The position numbers and the translations under genes were made by a program. A stretch of 64,000 nucleotides of DNA from Pseudomonas sp. FP2196 (lineage in GTDB: Bacteria > Pseudomonadota > Gammaproteobacteria > Pseudomonadales > Pseudomonadaceae): NCBI RefSeq assembly GCF_030687715.1, contig NZ_CP117445.1, positions 5,976,501 through 6,040,500 on the forward strand. Direction: 5' to 3'. How positions within the stretch are numbered: the stretch's first letter is position 1; each line of letters begins with the position of its first letter. Under the pieces are notes generated by a model. That model had not been told where the DNA came from. It searched no databases and saw only the letters and a program-made list of their open reading frames with translations. This document shows, one piece after another, positions 44,853 to 54,074 of the stretch.

Positions 44853-46775
44853 TTATTGCGCGGTGGCCTTCAGGCCGGAGAGTAGCAGCCGCTGGAACAG
44901 GTCTTCCTTAAGACCTTCCGGGTTGGTCAGTTGCATCCGCTCCAGATGCTCGGGATACAACGAAGCCTGCGGTGCATCGAGCGCAGCCTTGCCCAACTCG
45001 AGAATCTCGGTCAGCTTGAATTTGCTCTTCAGCCAGTTCAGCGCCCGCAACAGATCCCTTTCAATCGCGGTGAAATCACAGCCCAGCGGATATTCCGGAA
45101 ACAGGTTCGGATGCCGCGCAGCAATCGCCTGCAAGCGTTGCGGCGTGTTCTCGGCAAAACGCGGATCGAGGCGGAAATCCTTCGGCAGTTTGCCGACCTT
45201 CTGCGCCTGCTCGATCAGCCCCGGCTGGAAGCGTGAGTCGCTGATATTCAACAATGCCTCGATCACCGCCGCGTCGGTTTTGCCGCGCAGATCGGCAATG
45301 CCGTACTCGGTGACAACGATATCGCGCAGGTGCCGGGGGATGGTGCAGTGGCCGTATTCCCAAACGATATTCGAGCTGACGTCGCCGCCGGACTCGCGCC
45401 AACTGCGCAGAATCAGAACCGAACGGGCACCGTGCAGCGCATGGCCCTGGGCAACAAAGTTGTACTGCCCGCCGACGCCGCTGAGCACCCGCCCGTCTTC
45501 CAGTTGGTCCGCCACGCCTGCGCCAAGCAGGGTCATGGTGAACACGGTGTTGATGAACCGCGCATCAAGGCGCTGCAAGCGCTTCAACTCTTCCTGACCG
45601 TACAGCTCGTTGATATAGCTGATGCGGGTCATGTTGAATTCGAGGCGTTTGTCCTGCGGCAACTCGCGCAAGCGCTCGTAAAAGCTGCGCGGGCCGAGGA
45701 AGAAACCGCCGTGCACCGAGATGCCGTCAGTCTGCGCCGCCTCGTCGAGGGTGCCCGCGTTGGCCTGCTCCTGGGTCGGCACATCCGGATAGACCTTGCG
45801 CCGGATAATTCCCGCGTCCGCCAGCACCAGCAGGCCGTTGACGAACATTTCGCTGCAACCGTACAGGCCTTTGGCGAACGGCGCGGTGCCGCCCTCGCGC
45901 TCGATCAATTGCGCCCACTGGCTGAGGTTCACGTCGGCGAGTAACGCTTGATACCCGGCGTTATCGGCCTGGCGGGCCAGCAATGCGGCGGTCAGCGCAT
46001 CGCCCATCGAGCCGATACCGATCTGCAACGTGCCGCCGTCGCGCACCAGGGTGCTGGCGTGCAGACCGATGAAATGATCCTGAAACCCCACCGGCATGTT
46101 TGGCGTGGAAAACAGCGTGCTGCTGTCCTTTTCGTCGATCAGCAGGTCGAACGTGTCGATATCGACCTCGGCGTCGCCGGGCATGTACGGCAGATCGCTG
46201 TGTACCTGGCCGACCAGCAGAATGGTCTCCCCGGCGTCGCGGCGCTTGGCGATCATCGGCAACAGGTCGAGGGTGATGTCCGGGTTGCAACTCAGGCTCA
46301 GACGGTCGGGATGCTCGCTGCTGCTGGCGAGCAGTTGCGCCACAAGGTTCAGGCCGGCGGCGTTGATGTCGCGGGCGGCGTGGCTGTAATTGCTGCTGAC
46401 GTAATCCTGCTGGGCCGGCGCACTGTTGAGCAGGCTACCGGGCTGCATGAAGAACTGCTGGATTCGGATGTTGGCGGGCAGGGTGTCGCGTTGCAGGTCG
46501 GCGAGGAAATCGAACTCCGGGTAATCGCCGAAGATGCGCTCCACGAAAGGCTCGATAAAGCGTTTCTGCAAACCGTCGCCAAGATTCGGCCGGCCAAGGC
46601 ACAGGGCGGTGTAGACCGTCAGTTGCCGCTCGGGCAGCTCTTTGACTCGCCGGTACAGCGCGTTGACGAAGTGGTTGGGTTTGCCCAACCCCAGCGGCAA
46701 GCCCATGTGGATATGCACCGGCAACCGCGCGAGCACGTCGTCCACTGCCTGTTCGATCGAACACAACTGCACCAT
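44853..46775 (-). CDS. Acetyl-CoA hydrolase/transferase family protein
   Basis: The 640-residue protein has the class I CoA-transferase fold, with the N-terminal LARLPVHIHMGLPLGLGKPN segment and a C-terminal part (GVGGQYNFVAQGHALHGARS, IVVTEYGIADLRGKTD) typical of the family. It is about 130 residues longer than the classic Cat1-like enzymes of ~500, with an insertion in the middle (ACSEMFVN region) and a longer end. It would transfer or hydrolyse CoA from acetyl- or related acyl-CoAs; the exact substrate is open. It stands alone between xpt and cycB. Confidence 0.85.
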   Translation of the reverse strand: MVQLCSIEQAVDDVLARLPVHIHMGLPLGLGKPNHFVNALYRRVKELPERQLTVYTALCLGRPNLGDGLQKRFIEPFVERIFGDYPEFDFLADLQRDTLPANIRIQQFFMQPGSLLNSAPAQQDYVSSNYSHAARDINAAGLNLVAQLLASSSEHPDRLSLSCNPDITLDLLPMIAKRRDAGETILLVGQVHSDLPYMPGDAEVDIDTFDLLIDEKDSSTLFSTPNMPVGFQDHFIGLHASTLVRDGGTLQIGIGSMGDALTAALLARQADNAGYQALLADVNLSQWAQLIEREGGTAPFAKGLYGCSEMFVNGLLVLADAGIIRRKVYPDVPTQEQANAGTLDEAAQTDGISVHGGFFLGPRSFYERLRELPQDKRLEFNMTRISYINELYGQEELKRLQRLDARFINTVFTMTLLGAGVADQLEDGRVLSGVGGQYNFVAQGHALHGARSVLILRSWRESGGDVSSNIVWEYGHCTIPRHLRDIVVTEYGIADLRGKTDAAVIEALLNISDSRFQPGLIEQAQKVGKLPKDFRLDPRFAENTPQRLQAIAARHPNLFPEYPLGCDFTAIERDLLRALNWLKSKFKLTEILELGKAALDAPQASLYPEHLERMQLTNPEGLKEDLFQRLLLSGLKATAQ

Positions 46776-46944
46776 CTGAAGCCTCCCGCCCGTTCCGTGA
46801 ATAGAGGTAGACCGAGCTTGCCTCGACTTTGCTGCAATGAACAGCCTGCGGTCTGAATTGGTGTCGTTTGCGATATGGGGTTTATGCCTTCAGGAGAGGG
46901 CCGGGCGGGCAGCGTTCCGATGAGGGACTCTTGAACTGCGGGCA

Positions 46945-46974
46945 CAAAAAAACCGTCCGAAGACGGTTTTTTTT
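46945..46974. terminator. Rho-independent terminator beyond cycB
   Basis: The stem ACCGTC / GACGGT has seven A on the left and eight T on the right. It lies 15 bases after the cycB stop on the minus strand. Confidence 0.9.
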
Positions 46975-46989
46975 CGTCAGAAGCGCGCC

Positions 46990-47415
46990 TTATTTCAGGC
47001 CAGACATCTTCTCGATTGCGCCTTTCAGATCGGCGTCGGTGCAATCGGCACAGGTGCCTTTAGGGGGCATGGCGTTGATGCCGGTGATGGCCTTGGCCAA
47101 GATGCCGTCGAGGCCGCCTTGGTGATCAGCGCGTTCTTTCCAGGCGGCAGTGTCACCGATTTTCGGCGCGCCTAAAAGGCCGGAGCCATGGCAAGCGTTG
47201 CAATGTTTGGCAATGATTGAGTCTGGAGTCTTGGCATCACCACCGCCAGCAGTTGCAGCCACTTCCATCCCCTTGCATTCCTGACCCTGAACGCACACCT
47301 GGCCGACCGGCTCCAGGCGTTTGGCAATGTCGTCATTCGTCGCAGCTTGAGCGCTGACAGCCCAGAGGGCCAGTACGGTTGCTGGTGCGGCCAGCATTTT
47401 CATAATTAGGTTCAC
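46990..47415 (-). CDS. cycB: Cytochrome c5
   Basis: The 141-residue periplasmic monohaem cytochrome has a signal peptide (to SAQAA, ~25) and the haem site CNACHGSG (~70). The axial Met is in NAMPPKGTC and a disulfide pair CADC follows, a cytochrome c5 feature. It passes electrons to terminal oxidases. GTG at 47415 is chosen as the start because GAGG lies eight bases ahead; ATG at 47403 is 20 bases from it. In P. aeruginosa cycB neighbours pauR as here. Confidence 0.92.
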   Translation of the reverse strand: MNLIMKMLAAPATVLALWAVSAQAATNDDIAKRLEPVGQVCVQGQECKGMEVAATAGGGDAKTPDSIIAKHCNACHGSGLLGAPKIGDTAAWKERADHQGGLDGILAKAITGINAMPPKGTCADCTDADLKGAIEKMSGLK

Positions 47416-47585
47416 GCGTTCACCCTCAATGGTGGCTATTCACGCCTGCGGCCACGGTTCGCAGGCGGGCGCAAGTATAGCGGGTAGCCCGCCACTCTGA
47501 AACAACCCCATAGACAAAGGGGTTATACCGCGCTGTGGAAAAACGGTTCGGATGCCTTCGCCGTTATGGCTTGGCGTCTCTTTGT

Positions 47586-48134
47586 TTAAAAATTTGCCGG
47601 TGTTGCTGCGCTGATTAGTCGCGCCGGTGTATCGAACGGATTCCGGAAACGATGCGGCTTGGTACTTTCAAAATAGTAGCTATCGCCAGCTTCGAGAATA
47701 AAAGTTTCAAGGCCCACCACCAATTCCAGACGACCTTCCACCAGGATCCCGGTTTCCTCGCCCTCGTGGGTGAGCATTTCTTCGCCAGTGTCGGCGCCCG
47801 GTGGGTAAATTTCGTTGAGGAAGGCGATAGCGCGGCTCGGGTGCGCGCGGCCGACCAGCTTCATGGTCACGGCGCCGTCGGAAATGTCGATCAGCTCGTT
47901 GGCCTTGTAGACGATCTGGGTCGGTATTTCCTGGAGTATTTCTTCGGAAAAGAACTCGACCATGGACATGGGAATCCCGCCAAGAACCTTCCTCAGCGAA
48001 CTGATCGAAGGGCTGACGCTGTTCTTTTCGATCATCGAAATGGTGCTGTTGGTGACGCCCGCGCGCTTGGCGAGTTCACGCTGGGAAAGCCCTTTGAGCT
48101 TGCGGATCGATTGCAGTCGTTCACCGACGTCCAA
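47586..48134 (-). CDS. pauR: PauR-type regulator: HTH plus cupin
   Basis: The 182-residue regulator has an XRE helix-turn-helix (~8-60; LSQRELAKRAGVTNSTISMI) and a C-terminal cupin domain (~105-180; EEMLTHEGEETGILVEGRLE). This layout and locus match PauR of P. aeruginosa, a repressor of polyamine and 4-aminobutyrate catabolic genes. Several likely targets are in this window: the pauB-type oxidase at 52306 and the kauB-type dehydrogenase at 58550. Transcribed away from alr with 88 bases between. Confidence 0.9.
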   Translation of the reverse strand: MDVGERLQSIRKLKGLSQRELAKRAGVTNSTISMIEKNSVSPSISSLRKVLGGIPMSMVEFFSEEILQEIPTQIVYKANELIDISDGAVTMKLVGRAHPSRAIAFLNEIYPPGADTGEEMLTHEGEETGILVEGRLELVVGLETFILEAGDSYYFESTKPHRFRNPFDTPARLISAATPANF

Positions 48135-48222
48135 GGCGGGAGCCTCCTGATGTTGTAAGAAGATTGAGCGTTATCATGGCGACAGCGTTCAGTATTTACA
48201 ACACGTGGGCTCCGCAGCGGCC

Positions 48223-49296
48223 TTAACCCTCGGAATAGAGCCTTGGCACTCGACGCAGGTTGCAGAAGATCTGGTACGGAATGGTGTCCGCCCACTTCGC
48301 CACCTCGCTGGCGAGGATATTTTTGCCCCACAGCTCGACAGTCGAACCCAGCCCCGCCTCAGGCACATCGGTGAGGTCGATACACAGCATGTCCATCGAC
48401 ACGCGGCCGATAATGCGGCTGCGTTGGCCGGCCACCAGCACCGGCGTACCGGTCGGTGCCTGACGCGGATAGCCGTCGGCATACCCCATGGCAACCACGC
48501 CGATGCGCATCGGCTTGTCGGTGATGAATTTCGCGCCGTAACCCACCGGTTCGCCGGCCGGCAACTCACGCACGCAGATCACTTTCGATTCCAGCGTCAT
48601 CACCGGTTGCAGGCGCTCGGCCACCGCGTTGGCTTCTTCGAACGGCGTCGCGCCATAGAGCATGATGCCCGGGCGCACCCAGTCGCTGTGGATCTGCGGC
48701 CACCCCAGCACGGCCGGCGAGTTGCGCAGGCTGACCTCGGCGGCGAGGCCCTGGCGCGCGGCTTCAAACACTGCGACCTGATCGGCGCTGCTCTGCGCGT
48801 GCAATTCATCGGCGCGGGCGAAGTGGCTCATCAGCACGATCTTCGCCACCTTGCCGCTGGCCAGCAGCCGTTGATAGGCCGCCTGGTAATCCTTCGGATG
48901 CAAACCGACGCGGTGCATGCCGGAGTCGAGCTTCAGCCACACGGTGATCGGTTTGCTCAGCGCTGCTTGCTCGATCGCTTCGAGCTGCCACAGCGAATGC
49001 ACCACACACCAGAGATCATGCTCGACAATCAGCGCCAGCTCATCGGCCTCGAAAATCCCTTCAAGCAACAACACCGGGGCACGAATGCCGGCGGCGCGCA
49101 GCTCCAAAGCTTCTTCGATGCAAGCGACAGCAAAGCCGTCGGCCTCGGCTTCCAGCGCCTGGGCGCAGCGCACCGCACCATGGCCGTAAGCATCGGCCTT
49201 GATCACTGCCAGCGCCTTGGCACCGGTGACTTCGCGGGCAATTCGGTAGTTGTGACGCAGGGCTTGGAGGTCGATCAGGGCACGGGCAGGACGCAT
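48223..49296 (-). CDS. dadX: Catabolic alanine racemase
   Basis: The 357-residue fold-III PLP enzyme begins [17 protein letters not shown] and has the PLP lysine in [11 protein letters not shown] (~33) and the opposite catalytic Tyr in MGYADGYPR (~255). It interconverts L- and D-alanine. It follows ridA and dadA on the same strand, so it is the catabolic DadX-type racemase that feeds D-alanine to DadA, rather than the biosynthetic Alr. Confidence 0.95.
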   Translation of the reverse strand: MRPARALIDLQALRHNYRIAREVTGAKALAVIKADAYGHGAVRCAQALEAEADGFAVACIEEALELRAAGIRAPVLLLEGIFEADELALIVEHDLWCVVHSLWQLEAIEQAALSKPITVWLKLDSGMHRVGLHPKDYQAAYQRLLASGKVAKIVLMSHFARADELHAQSSADQVAVFEAARQGLAAEVSLRNSPAVLGWPQIHSDWVRPGIMLYGATPFEEANAVAERLQPVMTLESKVICVRELPAGEPVGYGAKFITDKPMRIGVVAMGYADGYPRQAPTGTPVLVAGQRSRIIGRVSMDMLCIDLTDVPEAGLGSTVELWGKNILASEVAKWADTIPYQIFCNLRRVPRLYSEG

Positions 49297-49391
49297 GGCG
49301 GCAGACTTCTAGGCGGTCATGGGAAGAAAAACCGGCACTGGCTGACGGCGTGAACCGCCAACAGCACCGGGAGAGGGATCTTTACTACGTG

Positions 49392-49745
49392 TTACGGCAG
49401 CGCAGCGACGATAGAGATTTCAACCAGGATGCTCGGCTTGGCCATCTTCGCTTCAACAGTGGCACGGGCCGGGGCGGCGCCTTTGGGCAACCACTGATCC
49501 CACACCGAGTTCATCCCGGCGAAGTGCGCCTCGATGTCGTTCAGGTAGATCGTCGCCGAAAGCAAATGCTGTTTGTCAGTCCCGGCCAGATCCAGCAAGC
49601 GCTCGATATTGGCGAGCACTTCGCGGGTCTGCTGTTCAATCCCGGCGTCGAAGTCGTCACCGACCTGCCCGGACAGGTACACCGTACCGTTGTGGCTGAC
49701 GATCTGACTCATGCGCTCATTGGTGAGCTGGCGCTGGATTGCCAT
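49392..49745 (-). CDS. RidA family enamine/imine deaminase
   Basis: The 117-residue protein has the RidA core ([14 protein letters not shown]; a catalytic Arg in [11 protein letters not shown] near 95). RidA proteins hydrolyse reactive imines made by PLP and flavin enzymes. Here it lies between dadA and dadX and overlaps the 3' end of dadA by 29 bases, a natural place to clear 2-iminopropionate formed by D-alanine oxidation. Confidence 0.93.
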   Translation of the reverse strand: MAIQRQLTNERMSQIVSHNGTVYLSGQVGDDFDAGIEQQTREVLANIERLLDLAGTDKQHLLSATIYLNDIEAHFAGMNSVWDQWLPKGAAPARATVEAKMAKPSILVEISIVAALP

Positions 49746-51021
49746 GTTTTGCGGACTCCTGTGGCTTGTTGCCGTAACGGGAAATATCGAGGCCTTCGGC
49801 GCTGATCTGCGGCTTTTTCTTCGCCATCAGGTCAGCCAGCAAACGACCGGAACCGCACGCCATGGTCCAACCGAGCGTACCGTGGCCGGTGTTGAGGAAC
49901 AGGTTCTTGAACGGCGTGGCGCCAACGATCGGCGTGCCGTCCGGCGTGGTCGGACGCAGGCCGGTCCAGAAACTCGCCTCGGCCAGATTGCCGCCCTGAG
50001 GATAAAGGTCGTTGACGATCATCTCCAGGGTTTCGCGTCGACGCGGATTAAGCGACAGGTCAAAACCGGCGATTTCGGCCATGCCGCCCACGCGGATGCG
50101 GTTGTCAAAACGGGTGATCGCAACCTTGTAGGTCTCGTCGAGAATGGTCGACGTCGGAGCCATGTCCGGGTTGGTGATCGGCACGGTCAGCGAGTAACCC
50201 TTCAGCGGATACACCGGGGCTTTGATGCCCAGCGGCTTGAGCAGTTGTGGCGAGTAGCTGCCGAGGGCCAGGACGTAGCGGTCGGCGGTTTCCAGCTTGC
50301 CGTCGATCCACACGCCGTTGATGCGATCACCGGCGTAATCGAGCTTCTGGATGTCTTGGCCAAAACGGAATTCAACGCCCAGTTTCACCGCCATTTCGGC
50401 GAGACGGGTGGTGAAGATCTGGCAGTCGCCGGTCTGGTCGTTCGGCAGGCGCAGGGCACCGGCGAGAATGTCGGTGACGCCAGCCAAGGCTGGCTCGACG
50501 CGGGCAATGCCGGCGCGGTCGAGGACTTCAAACGGCACACCGGATTCTTTCAGGACGGCGATGTCCTTGGCGGCGTTATCCAGTTGCGCCTGGGTGCGGA
50601 ACAACTGCGTGGTACCGAGGCTGCGACCCTCGTAGGCGATGCCGGTTTCGGCGCGCAGTTCGTCGAGGCAGTCGCGGCTGTACTCGGACAGACGCACCAT
50701 GCGCTCCTTGTTCACCGCGTAACGGTTGGCGGTGCAGTTGCGCAGCATCTGCGCCATCCACAGGTATTGATCGATGTCGGCGGTGGCCTTGATCGCCAGC
50801 GGTGCGTGGCGTTGCAGCAGCCACTTGATGGCCTTGAGCGGTACGCCCGGCGCGGCCCACGGCGAGGCATAGCCTGGCGAAACCTGCCCGGCGTTGGCGA
50901 AACTGGTCTCCATGGCCGCAGCTGGCTGCCGGTCGACCACCACCACTTCAAACCCGGCACGGGCCAGATAATAAGCACTGGCGGTACCGATGACGCCGCT
51001 ACCCAAGACCATTACGCGCAT
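49717..51021 (-). CDS. dadA: D-amino acid dehydrogenase small subunit
   Basis: The 434-residue FAD enzyme has the dinucleotide-binding start [20 protein letters not shown] and DadA landmarks [20 protein letters not shown] and [17 protein letters not shown]. It oxidises D-alanine and other D-amino acids at the inner membrane, feeding electrons to the respiratory chain. The start at 51021 is fixed by the FAD motif. First gene of dadA-ridA-dadX, divergent from lrp, which is expected to activate it in response to L-alanine. Confidence 0.96.
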   Translation of the reverse strand: MRVMVLGSGVIGTASAYYLARAGFEVVVVDRQPAAAMETSFANAGQVSPGYASPWAAPGVPLKAIKWLLQRHAPLAIKATADIDQYLWMAQMLRNCTANRYAVNKERMVRLSEYSRDCLDELRAETGIAYEGRSLGTTQLFRTQAQLDNAAKDIAVLKESGVPFEVLDRAGIARVEPALAGVTDILAGALRLPNDQTGDCQIFTTRLAEMAVKLGVEFRFGQDIQKLDYAGDRINGVWIDGKLETADRYVLALGSYSPQLLKPLGIKAPVYPLKGYSLTVPITNPDMAPTSTILDETYKVAITRFDNRIRVGGMAEIAGFDLSLNPRRRETLEMIVNDLYPQGGNLAEASFWTGLRPTTPDGTPIVGATPFKNLFLNTGHGTLGWTMACGSGRLLADLMAKKKPQISAEGLDISRYGNKPQESAKHGNPAPAHQ

Positions 51022-51176
51022 TTTGTATCCCTCATCGCGGCGGGGCCGCGTACGTCTGTTGTTAGAGCAATGATGCGCGCAGTGTAAAAAATAAATGCCA
51101 GTGCTTTTCACTATATAAGCGCCTATATTTGGCGACAATTCTCGGCAAAAACCCTTTTCACGGAGGCGCATCCCCT
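51022..51176. promoter_or_regulatory. dadA-lrp divergent intergenic region
   Basis: The 155-base gap is AT-rich near its centre (GTAAAAAATAAATGCC; CACTATATAAGCGCCTATAT), unlike the rest of the window. Such sequence suits Lrp binding and the two divergent promoters, though no single site was fixed. Confidence 0.5.
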
Positions 51177-51665
51177 ATGCGTACCAACACTCAGACCAAA
51201 CGTGAGCTGGACAAGATCGACCGCAATATTTTGCGGATCCTGCAGGCGGACGGGCGGATTTCCTTTACCGAACTCGGGGAAAAAGTCGGTCTCTCCACCA
51301 CGCCGTGCACCGAGCGGGTGCGCAGGCTGGAGCGCGAGGGGATCATCATGGGCTACAACGCCCGGCTCAATCCGCAGCACTTGAAGGGTAGTCTCTTGGT
51401 GTTCGTCGAGATCAGCCTCGACTACAAATCCGGCGACACTTTCGAAGAGTTCCGACGCGCGGTGCTGAAATTGCCTCACGTGCTGGAGTGTCACTTGGTA
51501 TCAGGGGATTTCGACTATCTGGTGAAGGCGCGGATTTCCGAGATGGCCTCGTACCGCAAGCTGCTGGGCGACATTCTTTTGAAGTTGCCGCATGTGCGTG
51601 AGTCCAAGAGCTATATCGTGATGGAAGAGGTGAAAGAGAGCCTCTGCCTGCCGATTCCGGATTGA
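51177..51665 (+). CDS. lrp: Leucine-responsive regulatory protein family (DadR/Lrp)
   Basis: The 162-residue protein has an AsnC-type winged HTH (LDKIDRNILRILQADGRISF, then VGLSTTPCTERVRRLEREG) and a C-terminal RAM ligand domain (~70-155) with CHLVSGDFDYLVKAR. The family usually senses amino acids, here presumably alanine. The start at 51177 gives MRTNTQTKREL; GGAGG lies about ten bases ahead. It is divergent from dadA. Confidence 0.95.
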   Translation: MRTNTQTKRELDKIDRNILRILQADGRISFTELGEKVGLSTTPCTERVRRLEREGIIMGYNARLNPQHLKGSLLVFVEISLDYKSGDTFEEFRRAVLKLPHVLECHLVSGDFDYLVKARISEMASYRKLLGDILLKLPHVRESKSYIVMEEVKESLCLPIPD

Positions 51666-51690
51666 TATTTGGTGGGCCTGACCCGGCCCT

Positions 51691-51780
51691 ATCGCTGGCA
51701 AGCCAGCTCCCACAGTGATTTGTGGCGTTCACAAAATCTGTATCCACCGCCGTACCTGTGGGAGCTGGCTTGCCAGCGAT
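51691..51780. repeat. REP pair (REPIN), CTGGCAAGCC family
   Basis: TATCGCTGGCAAGCCAGCTC and GGAGCTGGCTTGCCAGCGAT are inverted arms around ~45 bases. Same family as 15754-15840; lies between lrp and the convergent YkgJ-like gene. Confidence 0.9.
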
Positions 51781-51804
51781 GGCATCGTCTGGGTTCAGAG
51801 CGAA

Positions 51805-52158
51805 CTAAACCAACACCTGCCGATTCGCGGCCATGTACTCGAAAATCTGCTTCTCCACCTTCGGATGAATCAGCTCCACAGGCCCCCGCCCATTCGGGCA
51901 AGGCAAGGTCTTCGTCGTCCCGAACAACCGGCAAATCAGCGGCCGCTCGCCATACACCGTGCAGCCATTGGGTCCCAGGTGCACACAGTTCAGCTCTTCC
52001 ATTGCCGCATCCTGCTCGGCCCGGGTCTTGCGCGGCAGACGCGCCATCTCTTCGGGCGAGGTGGTCACCGGCCCGCAGCAGTCGTGGCAGCCCGGCACAC
52101 AATCGAATGTGGGGATCTGCTGGCGCAGGGTGCGGATTTTTTCGCTGTTGCAGCTCAT
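51805..52158 (-). CDS. YkgJ family cysteine-cluster protein
   Basis: The 117-residue protein has an Fe-S- or Zn-binding cysteine pattern (FDCVPGCHDCCG; then NCVHLGPNGCTVYGERPLIC near the middle, followed by RLFG), the usual YkgJ (CxxxCxxCC) order. Its role is unknown. The ATG at 52158 gives a normal length, but no Shine-Dalgarno sequence is seen ahead of it. It is divergent from the pauB-type gene. Confidence 0.85.
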   Translation of the reverse strand: MSCNSEKIRTLRQQIPTFDCVPGCHDCCGPVTTSPEEMARLPRKTRAEQDAAMEELNCVHLGPNGCTVYGERPLICRLFGTTKTLPCPNGRGPVELIHPKVEKQIFEYMAANRQVLV

Positions 52159-52305
52159 CGAAGCGGTGACCAAGGTGAAATAGGCCGCAATTGTGCCGCA
52201 AAAGGCATGATCCAGACACCGCAGGCCGACCAGTGTTGCCCGACCTCGCGCGTGCGGCTTATGCTCCGTCAAATTTTTTCGACACTTAGCCGTTGGATGG
52301 TGCTC

Positions 52306-53586
52306 ATGCCTCACGTTGCCTCTTATTACGCCGCCAGCAGCCTGCCGCAACCGGATCATCCGCTGCTGCAAGGCGAAGTGATTGCCGACGTGTGCGTGAT
52401 TGGCGGCGGGTTCTCGGGGCTGAACACTGCGCTGGAACTGGCCGAGCGCGGCCTCAGCGTGGTGTTGCTGGAAGCGCACAAGATCGGTTGGGGCGCCAGC
52501 GGGCGTAATGGTGGGCAGTTGATTCGTGGGGTCGGTCATGGGCTCGATCAATTCACCAATGTGATCGGTGCCGACGGCGTGCGGCAGATGAAACTCATGG
52601 GCCTGGAGGCAGTGGAAATCGTTCGCCAGCGCATCGAGCGATTCCAGATTGCCTGCGATCTGACCTGGGGCTATTGCGACCTCGCCAACAAACCTGCCGA
52701 CCTTGAAGGGTTTGCCGAAGATGCCGAAGCGCTGCGCGGTCTCGGTTATCGCTACGAAACCCGCTTGCTGCAAGCCAATGAAATGCACACCGTGGTCGGC
52801 TCCAAACGCTACGTCGGCGGACTGATCGACATGGGTTCCGGGCATCTGCATCCGTTGAATCTCGCCTTGGGTGAAGCGGCGGCGGCGCAGCAATTGGGGG
52901 TGAAACTGTTCGAGCATTCGGCGGTGACGCGTATCGATTACGGCCCCGAGGTGAAAGTTCATACAGCGCAGGGCTCAGTGCGCGCCAAGACCCTGGTGCT
53001 GGGCTGCAACGCTTACCTCAATGATCTCAACCCGCAACTCAGCGGCAAGGTGCTGCCGGCGGGCAGCTACATCATTGCTACCGAGCCTTTGAGCGAAGAG
53101 CAGGCGTACAACCTTTTGCCGCAGAACATGGCGGTCTGTGACCAGCGGGTAGCACTGGACTACTACCGACTCTCGGCGGATCGGCGTTTGCTGTTCGGTG
53201 GCGCCTGCCATTACTCGGGGCGCGATCCGAAGGACATCGCCGCGTACATGCAACCGAAAATGCTCGAAGTATTTCCGCAACTGGCCGGGGTGAGGATTGA
53301 TTTCCAGTGGGGCGGGATGATTGGCATCGGCGCCAATCGCCTTCCGCAGATTGGCCGGCTCACTGATCAGCCGAATGTGTATTACGCCCAGGCGTATTCC
53401 GGTCATGGAGTAAATGCCACGCACCTGGCGGGCAAGTTACTGGCCGAGGCGATCAGCGGCCAGCACAGCAGCGGCTTTGATCTGTTTGCCAAGGTGCCGC
53501 ACATCACCTTCCCGGGCGGCAAACATTTGCGCTCGCCATTGCTTGCGCTAGGGATGTTGTGGCATCGGATGAAAGAGCTGGTCTGA
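52306..53586 (+). CDS. pauB: FAD-dependent gamma-glutamylputrescine-type oxidase (PauB/PuuB-like)
   Basis: The 426-residue flavoprotein of the DAO family has the FAD-binding motif VIGGGFSGLNTALELAERG (~31) and WGASGRNGGQLIRG (~65), as in PuuB/PauB oxidases. It would oxidise gamma-glutamylated polyamines to aldehydes. Paralogue number varies in Pseudomonas; the position next to lrp suggests the PA5309-type copy. The product would be handled by the kauB-type dehydrogenase at 58550, and both may answer to PauR. Confidence 0.85.
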   Translation: MPHVASYYAASSLPQPDHPLLQGEVIADVCVIGGGFSGLNTALELAERGLSVVLLEAHKIGWGASGRNGGQLIRGVGHGLDQFTNVIGADGVRQMKLMGLEAVEIVRQRIERFQIACDLTWGYCDLANKPADLEGFAEDAEALRGLGYRYETRLLQANEMHTVVGSKRYVGGLIDMGSGHLHPLNLALGEAAAAQQLGVKLFEHSAVTRIDYGPEVKVHTAQGSVRAKTLVLGCNAYLNDLNPQLSGKVLPAGSYIIATEPLSEEQAYNLLPQNMAVCDQRVALDYYRLSADRRLLFGGACHYSGRDPKDIAAYMQPKMLEVFPQLAGVRIDFQWGGMIGIGANRLPQIGRLTDQPNVYYAQAYSGHGVNATHLAGKLLAEAISGQHSSGFDLFAKVPHITFPGGKHLRSPLLALGMLWHRMKELV

Positions 53587-53593
53587 AGTCGAT

Positions 53594-53636
53594 CCCCTGT
53601 AGGAGCTGCCGCAGCCTGCGGCAGCTCCTACAGGGG
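53594..53636. repeat. Perfect 43-base REP palindrome
   Basis: Two 21-base arms (CCCCTGTAGGAGCTGCCGCAG and its exact complement) meet around one C. It lies 8 bases after the pauB-type stop codon and may end transcription. Confidence 0.92.
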
Positions 53637-53649
53637 ACATTTCAATGAG

Positions 53650-53895
53650 TCAGATCCGCCAGAAAGGCTTCAACCCCTCCTCCAGCGCTTGCTCACGCGT
53701 CAACCCGACATCCTTGAGTTGATCAGCCGTCAACCCCAACAACGCTTTGCGCGTGTGCAGACGATGCCAGATCAGGCCCCAGCGACTCAGGCCGGACGGC
53801 GCGTTGCGCATGGCCGCATTCCACGCACTGTCCTCCTGCTCTGCCGCCAGTTCCTGACTGTGTAACGTCAGCCGCACATCGCTCAAGCCGTTCAT
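53650..53895 (-). CDS. DUF1127 small protein
   Basis: The 81-residue protein has the C-terminal YjiS/DUF1127 motif: RWGLIWHRLHTRKALLGLTA, then DQLKDVGLTREQALEEGLKPFW. Small arginine-rich DUF1127 proteins are linked to RNA and phosphate metabolism in alphaproteobacteria; here the role is unknown. It is divergent from the MocR gene. Confidence 0.88.
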   Translation of the reverse strand: MNGLSDVRLTLHSQELAAEQEDSAWNAAMRNAPSGLSRWGLIWHRLHTRKALLGLTADQLKDVGLTREQALEEGLKPFWRI

Positions 53896-53958
53896 TTTTG
53901 TCGCTCCTGTTTACTTGGGTAGCCAGAGATTCCATGATGCGCGGGCCAGCAAAAGCAT

Positions 53959-54040
53959 TACAGATTCAACTCATCTGTATTAACTCCATACAGATTTGCT
54001 GTTTCTGCCACTGAATTGTCGGTTTTTGCCGCATCTGTAC
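53959..54040. promoter_or_regulatory. ATCTGTA operator repeats ahead of the MocR gene
   Basis: Four copies of a 7-base word lie in 82 bases: TACAGAT (53959-53965), ATCTGTAT (53973-53980), ATACAGAT (53988-53995) and ATCTGTAC (54033-54040). The middle two form a perfect 8-7-8 palindrome. MocR-family regulators often bind such repeats next to their own genes. Confidence 0.55.
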
Positions 54041-54074
54041 TGGTTTTTAGAATCACCTGCATCGAGGCAGTGCC

